A stretch of 64,000 bases of DNA from Paenibacillus sp. NEAU-GSW1. Lineage in GTDB: Bacteria > Bacillota > Bacilli > Paenibacillales > Paenibacillaceae. The notes under the pieces were generated by a model. It was given only the letters and a program-made list of their open reading frames with translations, was not told the DNA's origin and searched no databases. Position 1 is the first letter of the stretch, and every line of letters begins with the position of its first letter. The DNA lies in contig NZ_WOVL01000028.1 of the NCBI RefSeq assembly GCF_009737085.1, positions 1-64,000 of the forward strand. Reading direction: 5' to 3'. Below are positions 24,420 through 33,367 of the stretch, piece by piece. The translations under genes were made by a program, and so were the position numbers.

Positions 24420-26210
24420 ATGACTGACACCAACTATCCGCTGGTATGGGATTTGGACGTTTTTTACGAGGGAGGTTCGAGCTCGGCAAGCTTTGCGGCG
24501 GAGCTGAAAGGCATCGAAAATGATATCGCTCGATTGGATCAATGGCTTGCCGATCCAGAAGCATCCAAGAAGACTTTGGAGCAACTGGTTAAAACGGTCG
24601 AACTCATTCAATCGCTGCTGCTGCGTCTGCGGCAATCGGAATCGTTCGTAGGCTGTCTATCCGCACAAAATATGAAGGATACGGCGGCAAACGGATTGAA
24701 TGATCGGGTGAAAACGGCATTCGCCAAATATTCGGGAGCGTTAACCCGATTTGATAATGGGCTGCGACAAGTCGAGGACGCCGATTGGGCGCAGTGGCTT
24801 CAGTCGGAAGAGCTGGCGAAAGTGGCGTTTAACTTGAATGAGCGCCGGGAGCTTGCCAAAGAAAAGTTGTCTCCGGAGCTTGAGGCGCTGGCTGGTGATT
24901 TGGCTGTAGACGGCTATCATGGCTGGGCGGAGCTTTATAATTTAATTGTTTCGAACGCGAAATTTAACGATATTGGCGCCGAAGGCGAAGGTAAAACGTT
25001 GTCCGCAGGACAGATGTTCAATCGTCTGTCTGACGGCAAGCGCTCCGTTCGCCAAGCGGCTTTTGCCGAATGGGAACGGGTATGGGGCGAACAGGCCGAT
25101 TTATGCGCAGATACGCTGAACCGGATCGCCGGCTTTCGTTTGAAGCTGTACGAAAAACGTGGCTGGCATTCTGTATTAAAGGAGCCGTTGCAAATCAACC
25201 GAATGAGCGAGGCGACGCTTGCCGCTATGTGGTCGGCGATCGAGGAAGGCAAGCCGGAGTTGGTGCGCTATCTGGAACGGAAAGCGAAGCTGCTAGGCGT
25301 AGAAAAGCTGGATTGGCACGATGTCAGCGCGCCGATCGGCTCTTCGACGAAGACGATCAGCTACGATGAAGGCGCTGCTTTTATTAAAGAGCAATTCCAT
25401 AAATTCAGCCCTGCTCTCGCCGAATTTACGGAAATAGCGTTTAAGGACGGATGGATTGAAGCGGAAGACCGGGCAGGCAAACGACCTGGAGGCTTCTGCA
25501 CGGCATTCCCGAAGGACGGGCAAACCCGGATTTTTATGACGTACGCGGGGACGGCCGATAATGTCTCGACGCTGGCGCATGAACTCGGGCATGCTTATCA
25601 TCAGCATGTGATGGGAGATCTGCCGGCTTTCTCGCAAGAATATGCGATGAATGTGGCAGAAACGGCCTCCACCTTCGCGGAGTTGATCGTTTCCGACTCG
25701 GCGATGAAGGCGGCATCCGATCCGGAAGAAAAGCTGAGTCTGCTCGAAAATAAAATTCAAAACTCGGTTGCGTTCTATATGAATATCCATGCGAGGTTTT
25801 TGTTCGAAACGCGCTTCTTCGAGAAACGCAAACAAGGCATGGTAACTGTGGAGGAGCTGAACGAGCTGATGGTCGCTGCTCAGCGTGAAGCCTATTGCGG
25901 AACGCTCGGCGAGGTTCACCCGCATTTCTGGGCATCGAAAATGCACTTCTATTTAACCGATGTGCCTTTCTATAACTTCCCTTATACGTTCGGCTATTTG
26001 TTCAGCGCAGGCATTTATGCGCGGGCGCAGCAAGAGGGGCCGGCGTTCGCGGAGCGTTATGTGCAGCTGCTGCGCGACACCGGATCGATGACGGTTGAGG
26101 AACTGGCCGAGAAGCATTTGGGCGTTCGGCTGGATGAGCCGGAGTTTTGGCGCGATGCTGTTGCGTTAACGAATACCGATATTCAGCTGTTCCTCGAATT
26201 GACGGAATAA
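24420..26210 (+). CDS. pepF: M3-family oligoendopeptidase F
   Basis: 596-residue cytoplasmic zinc metallopeptidase that cuts short peptides. The HExxH motif is in LAHELGHAYHQHV, with the third ligand in the downstream ETASTFAEL block. Length and the DVFYEGGSSS N-terminus fit the PepF/M3B clade. ATG 24420 follows AAAGGAG. It stands alone, and its 3' flank runs into a palindromic element. Confidence 0.93.
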   Translation: MTDTNYPLVWDLDVFYEGGSSSASFAAELKGIENDIARLDQWLADPEASKKTLEQLVKTVELIQSLLLRLRQSESFVGCLSAQNMKDTAANGLNDRVKTAFAKYSGALTRFDNGLRQVEDADWAQWLQSEELAKVAFNLNERRELAKEKLSPELEALAGDLAVDGYHGWAELYNLIVSNAKFNDIGAEGEGKTLSAGQMFNRLSDGKRSVRQAAFAEWERVWGEQADLCADTLNRIAGFRLKLYEKRGWHSVLKEPLQINRMSEATLAAMWSAIEEGKPELVRYLERKAKLLGVEKLDWHDVSAPIGSSTKTISYDEGAAFIKEQFHKFSPALAEFTEIAFKDGWIEAEDRAGKRPGGFCTAFPKDGQTRIFMTYAGTADNVSTLAHELGHAYHQHVMGDLPAFSQEYAMNVAETASTFAELIVSDSAMKAASDPEEKLSLLENKIQNSVAFYMNIHARFLFETRFFEKRKQGMVTVEELNELMVAAQREAYCGTLGEVHPHFWASKMHFYLTDVPFYNFPYTFGYLFSAGIYARAQQEGPAFAERYVQLLRDTGSMTVEELAEKHLGVRLDEPEFWRDAVALTNTDIQLFLELTE

Positions 26211-26269
26211 GCGGACCATGGCGGTTGGCTGGAAGTGCAGATGCGCTGTGTGTAAGCAGCGCTAATTGA

Positions 26270-26332
26270 CTAATAAATAGGGGGCATCCCTCGGTCATTT
26301 ATGATGACTTTTGGGATGGCCCCTATTTACTA
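26270..26332. repeat. Palindromic element, copy 2
   Basis: AAATAGGGG and CATCCC arms are mirrored by GGGATG and CCCCTATTT around GGTCATTTATGATGACT. Its right arm, TTTTGGGATGGCCCC, closely resembles the IS1182 right end at 295-310. Confidence 0.75.
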
Positions 26333-26424
26333 GTTGTCTTCTATAAGGAGATAACGCTGCGTCATAGCGTTATTTCTCGTTTACGCTCCTATAAGATAGC
26401 CTATCAATATTGATAAATTATATT

Positions 26425-26476
26425 TATGACATCTTATTCAACAAATATTGTACATCATATTTATGTATGTTATATT
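26425..26476 (+). promoter_or_regulatory. Promoter of ccpN with two CcpN-like boxes
   Basis: TTGTAC (26448-26453) and TATATT (26471-26476) are 17 bases apart, a sigma-A promoter. TATGTTATATT at 26466-26476 fits the CcpN operator consensus as I recall it (TRTGHYATAYW) at every position and covers the -10. TATGACATCTT at 26425-26435 fits at 10 of 11 and lies 41 bases upstream. Confidence 0.6.
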
Positions 26477-26542
26477 AAATTCGGATAAAGGATGAACTAA
26501 TAGAATTAATGTGTGTAATATACAAGTTGGGAGGGGATAGCG

Positions 26543-27205
26543 ATTCAGCTTACGAATCGACAGCTGGAGCTGCTGGAGCTTGTTAAGAAGCATGCTCCGG
26601 TGACTGGTGAGCAGCTTGCTGAATATTTGGGCGTGAGCCGTCCTACGCTGCGCTCGGATTTATCGCTGCTCGTTATGCTCGGGTTGCTGGACGCGAAGCC
26701 TAAAGTCGGCTATTTTATCGGCAACGCCTACCGCAGCACGGACAGCACCGCAATTAGAAAGCGCTTCGATAATATGAAAGTGCATGAAATTCAAGGCGTA
26801 CCCGTCAACGTTGCGGAAACGCTTTCTGTAAACGATGCGGTCATTACGCTGTTTACGGAAAATGCAGATACGCTTCTGGTCATTAATGAGAAGAAGCGGT
26901 TTGTCGGAATTGTAACGCCTAAAGATTTGCTTAAGATGACGCTTGGCAATGCCGGCGCGGCAGCAATGCCGGTCAGCATTGTGATGACCCGATACCCGAA
27001 CGTCGTGTCGCTGCATCCTGACGACTCGGTATCCGATGCCATTCGCAAGATGACGCTTCACCAGGTCGACTGTTTGCCGGTAATTGTGCCAAACGACGAG
27101 CAAGGCTCTGGCGCTGAAGTAACCGGATGGGTGTCCAAATCGAACATTATCCGTCTTTTGTCGGACATCGCCACAGCAGCGGAACTGGGGGAACAGGAGC
27201 TATGA
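26543..27205 (+). CDS. ccpN: CcpN transcriptional repressor of gluconeogenesis, probable ATT start
   Basis: 220 residues: N-terminal helix-turn-helix (NRQLELLELVKKHAPVTGEQ, then LAEYLGVSRPTLRSDLSLL) and two CBS domains. CcpN represses gapB and pckA on glucose in Bacillus. No ATG, GTG or TTG exists between the in-frame stop at 26516 and GTG 26600, yet homology extends to about 26543. There ATT lies 6 bases after GGGAGGGG (26529-26536), so ATT is the likely start. Starting at GTG 26600 would remove the first helix. The stop overlaps the yqfL start. Confidence 0.88.
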   Translation: MQLTNRQLELLELVKKHAPVTGEQLAEYLGVSRPTLRSDLSLLVMLGLLDAKPKVGYFIGNAYRSTDSTAIRKRFDNMKVHEIQGVPVNVAETLSVNDAVITLFTENADTLLVINEKKRFVGIVTPKDLLKMTLGNAGAAAMPVSIVMTRYPNVVSLHPDDSVSDAIRKMTLHQVDCLPVIVPNDEQGSGAEVTGWVSKSNIIRLLSDIATAAELGEQEL

Positions 27206-28029
27206 CTGAAATGATCATCTATGTGTGCTCGGACGCCGTAGGGGAGACGGCGGAAGCGGTAGCCAAGGCAACGCTGCGGCAATTTGCTTCGGATCATGTG
27301 AAAATTAAACGGTACGGCCATATGAAAACAGAGGATGAAGTCATTCAAGTCGTAGCGGAAGCAGCCCGTACGGGCGGATTCATCAGCTATACGCTCGTTC
27401 AGCCCGAGCTCCGCGAGCTTATGAAGGAAGAGGCTTTTCGCTGGGGCGTACGAGCGGTGGACGTGATGGGCCCGATGATGCAAGCCTATGTCGATACGTT
27501 CGGCAGCTTTCCGAAACGGAAGCCGGGTTTGCTGCATTCGATTGATGACGATTACTACCGCCGGATGGATGCGATTGAGTTCGCGGTGAAGTATGACGAC
27601 GGCAAAGACGCGCGAGGTTTTATTCAGGCGCAAGTTGTGTTAATTGGCGTATCGCGTACGTCAAAAACGCCGCTAAGCGTGTTTCTTTCCCATAAAGGGA
27701 TTAAGACCGCGAACCTGCCGCTTATGCCCGAAGTGAAACCGCCGGCAGAGCTAATGCCTGCGCCCGGCCGGTTAATTATTGGTCTTACGATGCAGCCCGA
27801 GCATCTGCTCGATATCCGTACGGAGCGCCTGCTGGCGCTTGGGCTTCCGGCCTCGGCGCAATATGCGTCCAAGGAACGGATACTTGAAGAGCTTGCTTAT
27901 GCGGAAAATGTGATGAAATCATTTCATTGCCCGGTCATTGACGTGACGAACCGCGCAATTGAGGAAACTGCGGGTATCATTATCGAAATGCTCTACAAGC
28001 AATCGGAAATAGGAAGCAGCTTGCGTTAA
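27202..28029 (+). CDS. yqfL: PEP synthetase/PPDK regulatory protein family, YqfL
   Basis: 275 residues of the DUF299 family. The P-loop-like GVSRTSKTP and the IYVCSDAVGETAE N-terminus are diagnostic. Family members are ADP-dependent kinases/phosphorylases that control pyruvate phosphate dikinase or PEP synthetase; in Bacillus YqfL modulates CcpN. ATG 27202 overlaps the ccpN stop (ATGA), the arrangement known from Bacillus. Confidence 0.92.
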   Translation: MTEMIIYVCSDAVGETAEAVAKATLRQFASDHVKIKRYGHMKTEDEVIQVVAEAARTGGFISYTLVQPELRELMKEEAFRWGVRAVDVMGPMMQAYVDTFGSFPKRKPGLLHSIDDDYYRRMDAIEFAVKYDDGKDARGFIQAQVVLIGVSRTSKTPLSVFLSHKGIKTANLPLMPEVKPPAELMPAPGRLIIGLTMQPEHLLDIRTERLLALGLPASAQYASKERILEELAYAENVMKSFHCPVIDVTNRAIEETAGIIIEMLYKQSEIGSSLR

Positions 28030-28083
28030 TGACGGTTAAGAAGGCTAATAATTGGAAATAGGTATGGAGAGAAGGGGAAGCAG

Positions 28084-29055
28084 ATGTTGGAACGCGAATT
28101 GTCTTTGGAGCTTACTCGAGTTACCGAACTTGCGGCTTTAGCGGCATCTCCTTGGATGGGTCGCGGCGATAAGAACAACGCGGACGAAGCGGCAACAGAA
28201 GCGATGCGCCGCATGTTCGATACCGTATCGATTCGTGGAACCGTTGTCATTGGGGAAGGCGAGATGGATGAAGCGCCAATGCTTTATATTGGCGAAGAAG
28301 TTGGCAGCATGTCCGGTCCGGAGGTTGACGTTGCAGTTGATCCATTGGAAGGTACGGAGATCGTTGCCAAAGGATTAAACAATGCGATGGCCGTCCTTGC
28401 AGTAGCGCCGAAGGGACAGCTTCTGCATGCGCCGGATATGTATATGGAAAAACTGGCTGTTGGCCCGGAGCTTGCGGGCAAGCTGTCATTGAGAGATCCG
28501 ATCCGAACTACGCTGGAAAAAGCGGCATTGGCGCTGGATAAGCCCGTATTCGATCTAACGGTTATGATATTGGATCGCGAGCGGCATGCAGAGACGATTA
28601 GCGAGCTTCGCACAGCTGGAGTGCGCATTAAATTTTTGTCTGACGGCGATGTTGCGGGAGCGATGGCGCCTGCTTTTCCTGAAGCAGGCATCGATCTGTA
28701 TGTCGGATCTGGCGGCGCTCCGGAAGGCGTGCTTGCTGCGGCTGCTCTTAAATGCCTTGGCGGAGAAATTCAAGGCCGGCTGCTGCCGGAAAACGATGAG
28801 CAGTTTGAACGCTGCTTGTCGATGGGCATATCCGATCCGAGCAAAATTTTGTACGTAGACGATATGGTCGGCACGGATGACGTTATTTTTGCCGCAACTG
28901 GCGTTACGCCTGGAGAGTTTTTGGGTGGCGTCCGCTATTTGCCGGATCATCGGGCGGAGACGCATTCCATGGTCATGCGTGCGAAAACCCGGACGATTCG
29001 ACATATTAAGTCGCTTCACTACCTGCCGAACAAACCGCTGTTGAGAAGCAAATAA
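28084..29055 (+). CDS. glpX: Class II fructose-1,6-bisphosphatase
   Basis: 323 residues; hydrolyses fructose 1,6-bisphosphate in gluconeogenesis. [27 protein letters not shown] and [20 protein letters not shown] are GlpX motifs with the metal-binding acidic residues in place. It follows yqfL by 54 bases with a GGAAG-type site, so it probably shares the ccpN transcript. This ties gluconeogenic regulators to a gluconeogenic enzyme. Confidence 0.94.
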   Translation: MLERELSLELTRVTELAALAASPWMGRGDKNNADEAATEAMRRMFDTVSIRGTVVIGEGEMDEAPMLYIGEEVGSMSGPEVDVAVDPLEGTEIVAKGLNNAMAVLAVAPKGQLLHAPDMYMEKLAVGPELAGKLSLRDPIRTTLEKAALALDKPVFDLTVMILDRERHAETISELRTAGVRIKFLSDGDVAGAMAPAFPEAGIDLYVGSGGAPEGVLAAAALKCLGGEIQGRLLPENDEQFERCLSMGISDPSKILYVDDMVGTDDVIFAATGVTPGEFLGGVRYLPDHRAETHSMVMRAKTRTIRHIKSLHYLPNKPLLRSK

Positions 29056-29064
29056 GTTCTATCA

Positions 29065-29160
29065 TACGAAGCAAGTTTTGCTTCGCCTTTGCTTTACGAA
29101 GCAAGTTTTGCTTCGCAAAACTAAGCTTATGCTTACGAAGCAAGTTTTGCTTCGCAAAAC
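29065..29160. repeat. Three palindromic repeats upstream of ndk
   Basis: TACGAAGCAAGTTTTGCTTCGC occurs at 29065-29086, 29095-29116 and 29134-29155. Each contains the hairpin GAAGCAAgttTTGCTTC. The last copy ends about 8 bases before the ndk ribosome binding site, AGGAGG. Confidence 0.85.
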
Positions 29161-29180
29161 TTTTAGGAGGTAAAAAAAGA

Positions 29181-29579
29181 ATGGAACGTACTTTTGTGTT
29201 AGTGAAACCGGATGGCGTGAAACGCGGCTTGGTCGGCAACATTGTTGCGCGCTTTGAGAGCAAAGGCTTTAAGCTGGAGCAGGCCAAGCTGATAACGATC
29301 GATCAGGAACTTGCGAAAACGCATTATGCCGAACATGCGGAACGGCCATTCTTTGGAGAACTTGTTTCTTTTATTACTTCCGGTCCATCGTTCGCTATGG
29401 TATGGGAAGGCGACGGCGCCGTCAAAAACGCGCGCTCGCTGATCGGCAAGACGAATCCTGCAGATGCCGAGCCCGGAACGATCCGCGGCGATTTTGCGCT
29501 AAGCGTGGAAAGCAACATTGTGCATGGCTCCGACTCGCTTGAAAGCGCGGATCGCGAGATTCATTTGTTTTTCACATAG
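29181..29579 (+). CDS. ndk: Nucleoside diphosphate kinase
   Basis: 132 residues. Transfers phosphate between nucleoside triphosphates and diphosphates through the histidine in [36 protein letters not shown] and [15 protein letters not shown] are family blocks. It ends at HLFF, about 15 residues before the usual C-terminus (normal length is about 147). The loss is outside the active site, and shorter forms exist in Bacillota. ATG 29181 follows AGGAGG. Confidence 0.93.
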   Translation: MERTFVLVKPDGVKRGLVGNIVARFESKGFKLEQAKLITIDQELAKTHYAEHAERPFFGELVSFITSGPSFAMVWEGDGAVKNARSLIGKTNPADAEPGTIRGDFALSVESNIVHGSDSLESADREIHLFFT

Positions 29580-29686
29580 AGCTTCGACATCGTTCATATA
29601 AGGCAATGTCTAAACAATCCTCGTGAAGCGGGCAACCGCAGCGCGAGGATTGTTTGCGTTTCGTAAAGTGCCGTAGCAAAAACCGA

Positions 29687-29715
29687 TTGACATGATACAA
29701 TTTGTATCTTAAAGT
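29687..29715 (+). promoter_or_regulatory. EPS operon promoter 1
   Basis: TTGACA (29687-29692) and TAAAGT (29710-29715) are 17 bases apart. The spacer is filled by the GATAC-N5-GTATC operator. The identical arrangement occurs at 36034-36062. Confidence 0.75.
29694..29708. promoter_or_regulatory. GATAC-N5-GTATC operator, copy 1
   Basis: GATACAATTTGTATC is a perfect palindrome between the -35 and -10 of promoter 1; bound protein would block RNA polymerase. Identical in all 15 bases to the copy at 50551. Confidence 0.75.
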
Positions 29716-29728
29716 AAGGAGGAAGACA

Positions 29729-29743
29729 GATACAGTTTGTATC
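29729..29743. promoter_or_regulatory. GATAC-N5-GTATC operator, copy 2
   Basis: GATACAGTTTGTATC lies 35 bases downstream of copy 1, just after the expected transcription start. Confidence 0.7.
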
Positions 29744-29801
29744 AATCGGCCGGATCAGACGCGCGAACTTATGTCTATTATTTTAATTTGAGGTGAAGAA
29801 G

Positions 29802-30497
29802 ATGCCGCAAGCTTCGCGTAATAGAAGCGATCTGGAAACCGTGTATCGTCACGGGGCGCTATACGCCGACTATGAAAAAACAGTGTCCTTGCAATTTTAT
29901 CTTAAGGCGAAGAGAGCCTTTGATCTCGTCGGCGCATCATTAGGGTTGTTGCTGCTTACGCCTTTGCTGCTAGTCGTAGTTATACTTATTAAGGTTGAGG
30001 ACCCTCGCGGCAAAATATTGTTCCGGCAAGTACGCGTCGGACGAAACGGGACGCCGTTTCACATGTACAAATTCCGTTCAATGGTATCCGACGCAGAGCA
30101 ATTGCTGGAAGGTCTAAAGGCGCAGAACGAGGTTGAAGGCGCGATGTTCAAAATAAAAAATGATCCGCGAATAACGAAAGTAGGAAAATTCATCCGCAAG
30201 ACGAGCATCGACGAATTGCCCCAGCTATGGAATGTCGTCGTCGGAAATATGTCCCTTGTCGGTCCAAGGCCGGCTTTGCCGAGCGAGGTATCGGAATACA
30301 GCAGTTACGACAAACTCAGATTGCGCGTAATGCCCGGCTGCACCGGATTGTGGCAAGTGAACGGAAGAAGCAGTTTAAGTTTTAAGCAAATGGTTGATTT
30401 GGATCTTGCCTACATAGAACGCCGCAGCTTGCTTTTCGATTTAAAGCTGGTGCTGGTAACCGTCCTGATTATGTTCAGAACGAAAGACGCGTATTAG
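29802..30497 (+). CDS. Undecaprenyl-phosphate sugar phosphotransferase (priming transferase)
   Basis: 231 residues. One N-terminal membrane helix (FDLVGASLGLLLLTPLLL) precedes the bacterial sugar transferase domain: MYKFRSMV, RKTSIDELPQLWNVVVGNMS, VGPRPALP, PGCTGLWQVNGRS. Such monotopic enzymes load the first sugar phosphate onto undecaprenyl phosphate at the inner membrane face. It starts the exopolysaccharide locus. ATG 29802 is preferred over GTG 29793 because GAGGTG sits at the right distance. Confidence 0.92.
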   Translation: MPQASRNRSDLETVYRHGALYADYEKTVSLQFYLKAKRAFDLVGASLGLLLLTPLLLVVVILIKVEDPRGKILFRQVRVGRNGTPFHMYKFRSMVSDAEQLLEGLKAQNEVEGAMFKIKNDPRITKVGKFIRKTSIDELPQLWNVVVGNMSLVGPRPALPSEVSEYSSYDKLRLRVMPGCTGLWQVNGRSSLSFKQMVDLDLAYIERRSLLFDLKLVLVTVLIMFRTKDAY

Positions 30498-30512
30498 AAG
30501 GGAGCAAGCGGG

Positions 30513-31886
30513 ATGAAGCTGGTTCTGCTGTCCGGAGGTTCGGGAAAGCGGCTATGGCCGCTGTCAAACGACTCGAGGTCGAAGCAATTTTTGAAGGTGC
30601 TGGAAAATGACGGCCTGCAGCTGGAATCGATGGTGCAGCGGGTGTGGAATCAATTGAAGCGAAGCGGTTTAGCGATGTCGAGTTATATTGCTACTGGAGA
30701 AAGCCAGGCCGAGATTATGCGCAGCCAGCTGGGCAGCGAGATTCCGTTAATTATTGAACCGCAGCGCCGAGACACCTTTGCAGCCATAGCGTTGGCATCA
30801 GCCTACTTGTACAGCATGACTGGAGCAGACCTTGACGAGGTTGTCGCGATTCTGCCGGTTGATCCTTTTGTCGAAAGCCATTTTTTTGACAAGGTGAAAG
30901 AGCTGGAGGTCGCTTTAAGTCATTCTGGAGCGGATCTTGCTCTGATCGGAGCAATGCCGACGTATCCGTCCTCCAAGTACGGTTATATCGTGCCAGATAC
31001 GCTGGAACGGGACTATCTTAATCGTTATCGTGCAGTGAGCTCGTTTGTAGAGAAGCCCGATGAAGCAGACGCGCAGCAATTGCTTAGCCAAGGCGCGCTC
31101 TGGAATTGCGGAGTATTTGGTTTCAGGCTGCGGTATATGAAACGGTTGATAGAAGCGCGCGATTTGCCGTTTGACTACATATCGTTAGCGGAGCAATATG
31201 AGCAGCTGCCGCAAATCAGCTTCGATTATGAGGTTGTCGAGCGTGCAAGCAACGTCATTATGCTGCCTTATGACGGCTGCTGGAAGGACCTGGGAACATG
31301 GAATACGTTAACGGAGGAAATGACGAGCACGCAGCTGGGCAAGGGCGTGATAAGCGAGGACAGCGTAAATACGCATCTAGTCAATGAGCTGGACATTCCG
31401 GTATCGATCATTGGCGTATCGAATGTTGTTGTCGCAGCGAGCCCCGACGGCATCCTCGTCACGGATAAAAGCGCGAGCCCGCGAATCAAGCATTTTATCC
31501 CCTATAATCAACGGCCGATGTTTGAAGAACGGCAATGGGGCTGGCAGCGAATTTTGGATGCCCAATCGTATGCGGACGGCCATGCTGTCGTTACGAGAAG
31601 AGCGCTCATTAGAGAAGGGCGCAACTTCAGCTATCGGCTGCATGTCAACCGAGAGGAAGTTTGGACGATCGTGAAGGGTGAAGGCGATTTTGTGCAGAAC
31701 GGCAATTATATGCGGGTAAAAGCAGGCAATGTGCTGCATATTCCAACGAAAACGCTGCACAGCATTCGGGCTGCATCAGAGCTGGAAATCATTATTGTGC
31801 AAACCGGACCGGACGACGAGTTCGGCCAAACGGTGGAACTGTATGACAGCTGGTCCGAAGTTGCCGAGCGTTGCATTAAGCTATAA
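30513..31886 (+). CDS. manC: Mannose-1-phosphate guanylyltransferase / mannose-6-phosphate isomerase
   Basis: 457 residues, the bifunctional type II form. The N-terminal nucleotidyltransferase carries LLSGGSGKRLWPLSN and SKQFLK; the C-terminal cupin isomerase carries EEVWTIVKGEG and VLHIPTKTLHSIRA. It supplies GDP-mannose, so mannose or a derivative is likely part of the polymer. It follows the priming transferase by 15 bases. Confidence 0.93.
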   Translation: MKLVLLSGGSGKRLWPLSNDSRSKQFLKVLENDGLQLESMVQRVWNQLKRSGLAMSSYIATGESQAEIMRSQLGSEIPLIIEPQRRDTFAAIALASAYLYSMTGADLDEVVAILPVDPFVESHFFDKVKELEVALSHSGADLALIGAMPTYPSSKYGYIVPDTLERDYLNRYRAVSSFVEKPDEADAQQLLSQGALWNCGVFGFRLRYMKRLIEARDLPFDYISLAEQYEQLPQISFDYEVVERASNVIMLPYDGCWKDLGTWNTLTEEMTSTQLGKGVISEDSVNTHLVNELDIPVSIIGVSNVVVAASPDGILVTDKSASPRIKHFIPYNQRPMFEERQWGWQRILDAQSYADGHAVVTRRALIREGRNFSYRLHVNREEVWTIVKGEGDFVQNGNYMRVKAGNVLHIPTKTLHSIRAASELEIIIVQTGPDDEFGQTVELYDSWSEVAERCIKL

Positions 31887-31907
31887 ATCAAATATGGAGG
31901 TGCGAAA

Positions 31908-32675
31908 GTGGAGCTGTTGCCTTACTTGAGAATGGTTCGCCGCAAATGGTGGCTTATTATGCTGATTGTCATTGCGGCATGCGCCGCGGCAGGGGTTAAA
32001 AGCAAGTATTATACGACTCCGATCTATGAGGCTTCCGCTAAGCTTATCGTAAATACGTCATCTGCGGCTGCTCAAGGCCAATCGGTGTCTCCGGATGTCG
32101 GTGAGCTGCAAACGAGCTTGATGCTGATCGATTCCTATATGGATATCATTAAGTCCTCCGCAGTATTGGATAAGGTGGATGATCAATATCCGCAGCTAAA
32201 GGACTCAGCATACGACATGTCCCAGAAGCTTTCCGTATATTCGATTAATGACTCGCAAGTTATGTATCTGAAATACGAGAGCACAAGCTATGAGGATGCC
32301 GCTCATACCGTCAATGCGATCGCCAACGTGTTCAAACAGCAAATTCCGTCGATTATGAAGGTCGATAACGTCACTATACTTAATGAAGCGAAGACGGACG
32401 GCTCGGTTCCGCAAGTCCCGATTAACACCAACATCGTTATGAGCATTGTCGTGGCCTTTATTATTTCGTTAATGCTCGGAATCGGATTGGTTATCCTGCT
32501 TCAATTAATGGACGATACGATTAAAACGGAAGAAGATTTGAAAGATCTTCCGGGCATTCCGCTGCTGGCTGCAATGGGGAAAATGGGCAAAGCGGATATG
32601 CGCGGAGCGGATCAGGCGAAAGCTATCTTTAAACAAGAGGCGGGTGAAGCAAGATATGCGTCGATCAACCAATGA
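31908..32675 (+). CDS. Chain-length regulator / BY-kinase activator (Wzz, YveK/CapA type)
   Basis: 255 residues with two membrane segments (about 15-30 and 180-205) flanking an extracellular domain, followed by a cytoplasmic tail (TEEDLKDLPGIPLLAAM). This is the CapA/YveK half of a two-part tyrosine kinase; it activates the next gene product and sets polymer length. GTG 31908 follows TGGAGGTG. The end overlaps the kinase gene. Confidence 0.9.
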   Translation: MELLPYLRMVRRKWWLIMLIVIAACAAAGVKSKYYTTPIYEASAKLIVNTSSAAAQGQSVSPDVGELQTSLMLIDSYMDIIKSSAVLDKVDDQYPQLKDSAYDMSQKLSVYSINDSQVMYLKYESTSYEDAAHTVNAIANVFKQQIPSIMKVDNVTILNEAKTDGSVPQVPINTNIVMSIVVAFIISLMLGIGLVILLQLMDDTIKTEEDLKDLPGIPLLAAMGKMGKADMRGADQAKAIFKQEAGEARYASINQ

Positions 32676-33339
32676 GAATCGTCTAGTCGTCTCGAACAAT
32701 CCGGATTCTCCGGTCTCGGAAGCGTATCGAACGCTTCGCACGAACGTTATTTTCTCATCGGTCGATAAGCCGATCAAAGTATTGATGGCGGCATCCGCGC
32801 AATCAGGGGAAGGCAAATCGACGGTAATCAGCAATTTGGCAGTGGCTTATGCGCAGGAAGGCAAGCGGGTGTTGCTCATTGATGCGGATTTGAGGAAGCC
32901 AAGCTTGCATAAAATCTTTTCGATGACGAACCGCACGGGCCTGTCGAACCTTTTGTCCGGTCAATGCAGCGCTGCGGAGGCTGTTAAAGAAAGCTACATC
33001 GGCAAGCTGGATGTCATAACGGCCGGACCTACGCCGCCGCATCCAGCGGAAATGCTCGGTTCGCAAAAGATGAAATCGTATCTGGAGTCGGTAAAGGACG
33101 AATACGATATGATCCTGTTCGATGCGCCGCCGGTTCTTGCCGTAACGGACAGTCTTATTATCAGTTCGTTGTGCGATGGGGTCATTCTTGTCATTCATGC
33201 AGGCAAGGTAAAGAAGGCTTATGTGCGTAAAACGAAAGAAAAACTCGATTATGTGCAGGCCAACATTATTGGCGCCGTATTCAATCAAATGCCCCGCAAA
33301 GATGTCGACTACGTTAAATATTACGGCTCAAGCAAATAG
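32644..33339 (+). CDS. Tyrosine autokinase (BY-kinase, CapB/CpsD type)
   Basis: 231 residues. Walker A (SAQSGEGKST), Walker A' (LLIDADLRKP) and Walker B (MILFDAPPV) of bacterial tyrosine kinases are present. The C-terminus has the tyrosine cluster YVKYYG that becomes phosphorylated. It controls polysaccharide synthesis together with the preceding membrane activator, whose gene it overlaps by about 30 bases. Start is GTG 32644 or ATG 32656; neither has an ideal ribosome binding site. Confidence 0.92.
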   Translation: MKQDMRRSTNENRLVVSNNPDSPVSEAYRTLRTNVIFSSVDKPIKVLMAASAQSGEGKSTVISNLAVAYAQEGKRVLLIDADLRKPSLHKIFSMTNRTGLSNLLSGQCSAAEAVKESYIGKLDVITAGPTPPHPAEMLGSQKMKSYLESVKDEYDMILFDAPPVLAVTDSLIISSLCDGVILVIHAGKVKKAYVRKTKEKLDYVQANIIGAVFNQMPRKDVDYVKYYGSSK

Positions 33340-33367
33340 CAGAAATATCGCGCCGGCGATACAGTCA

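Larger units (their letters stand above)
26211..26542. other. Intergenic region pepF-ccpN: palindromes, promoter, CcpN boxes
   Basis: From left to right it holds a palindromic element (26270-26332), then a nested hairpin in which TATAAGGAG and CTCCTATA enclose ATAACGCT/AGCGTTAT (about 26340-26395), then an AT-rich promoter with two CcpN-like boxes. No gene seen. Confidence 0.6.

Noticed and set aside
29065-29160. CRISPR array
   Set aside because: The three repeats are short hairpins with irregular gaps of 8 and 17 bases, the gaps are not spacer-like, and no cas genes are present.
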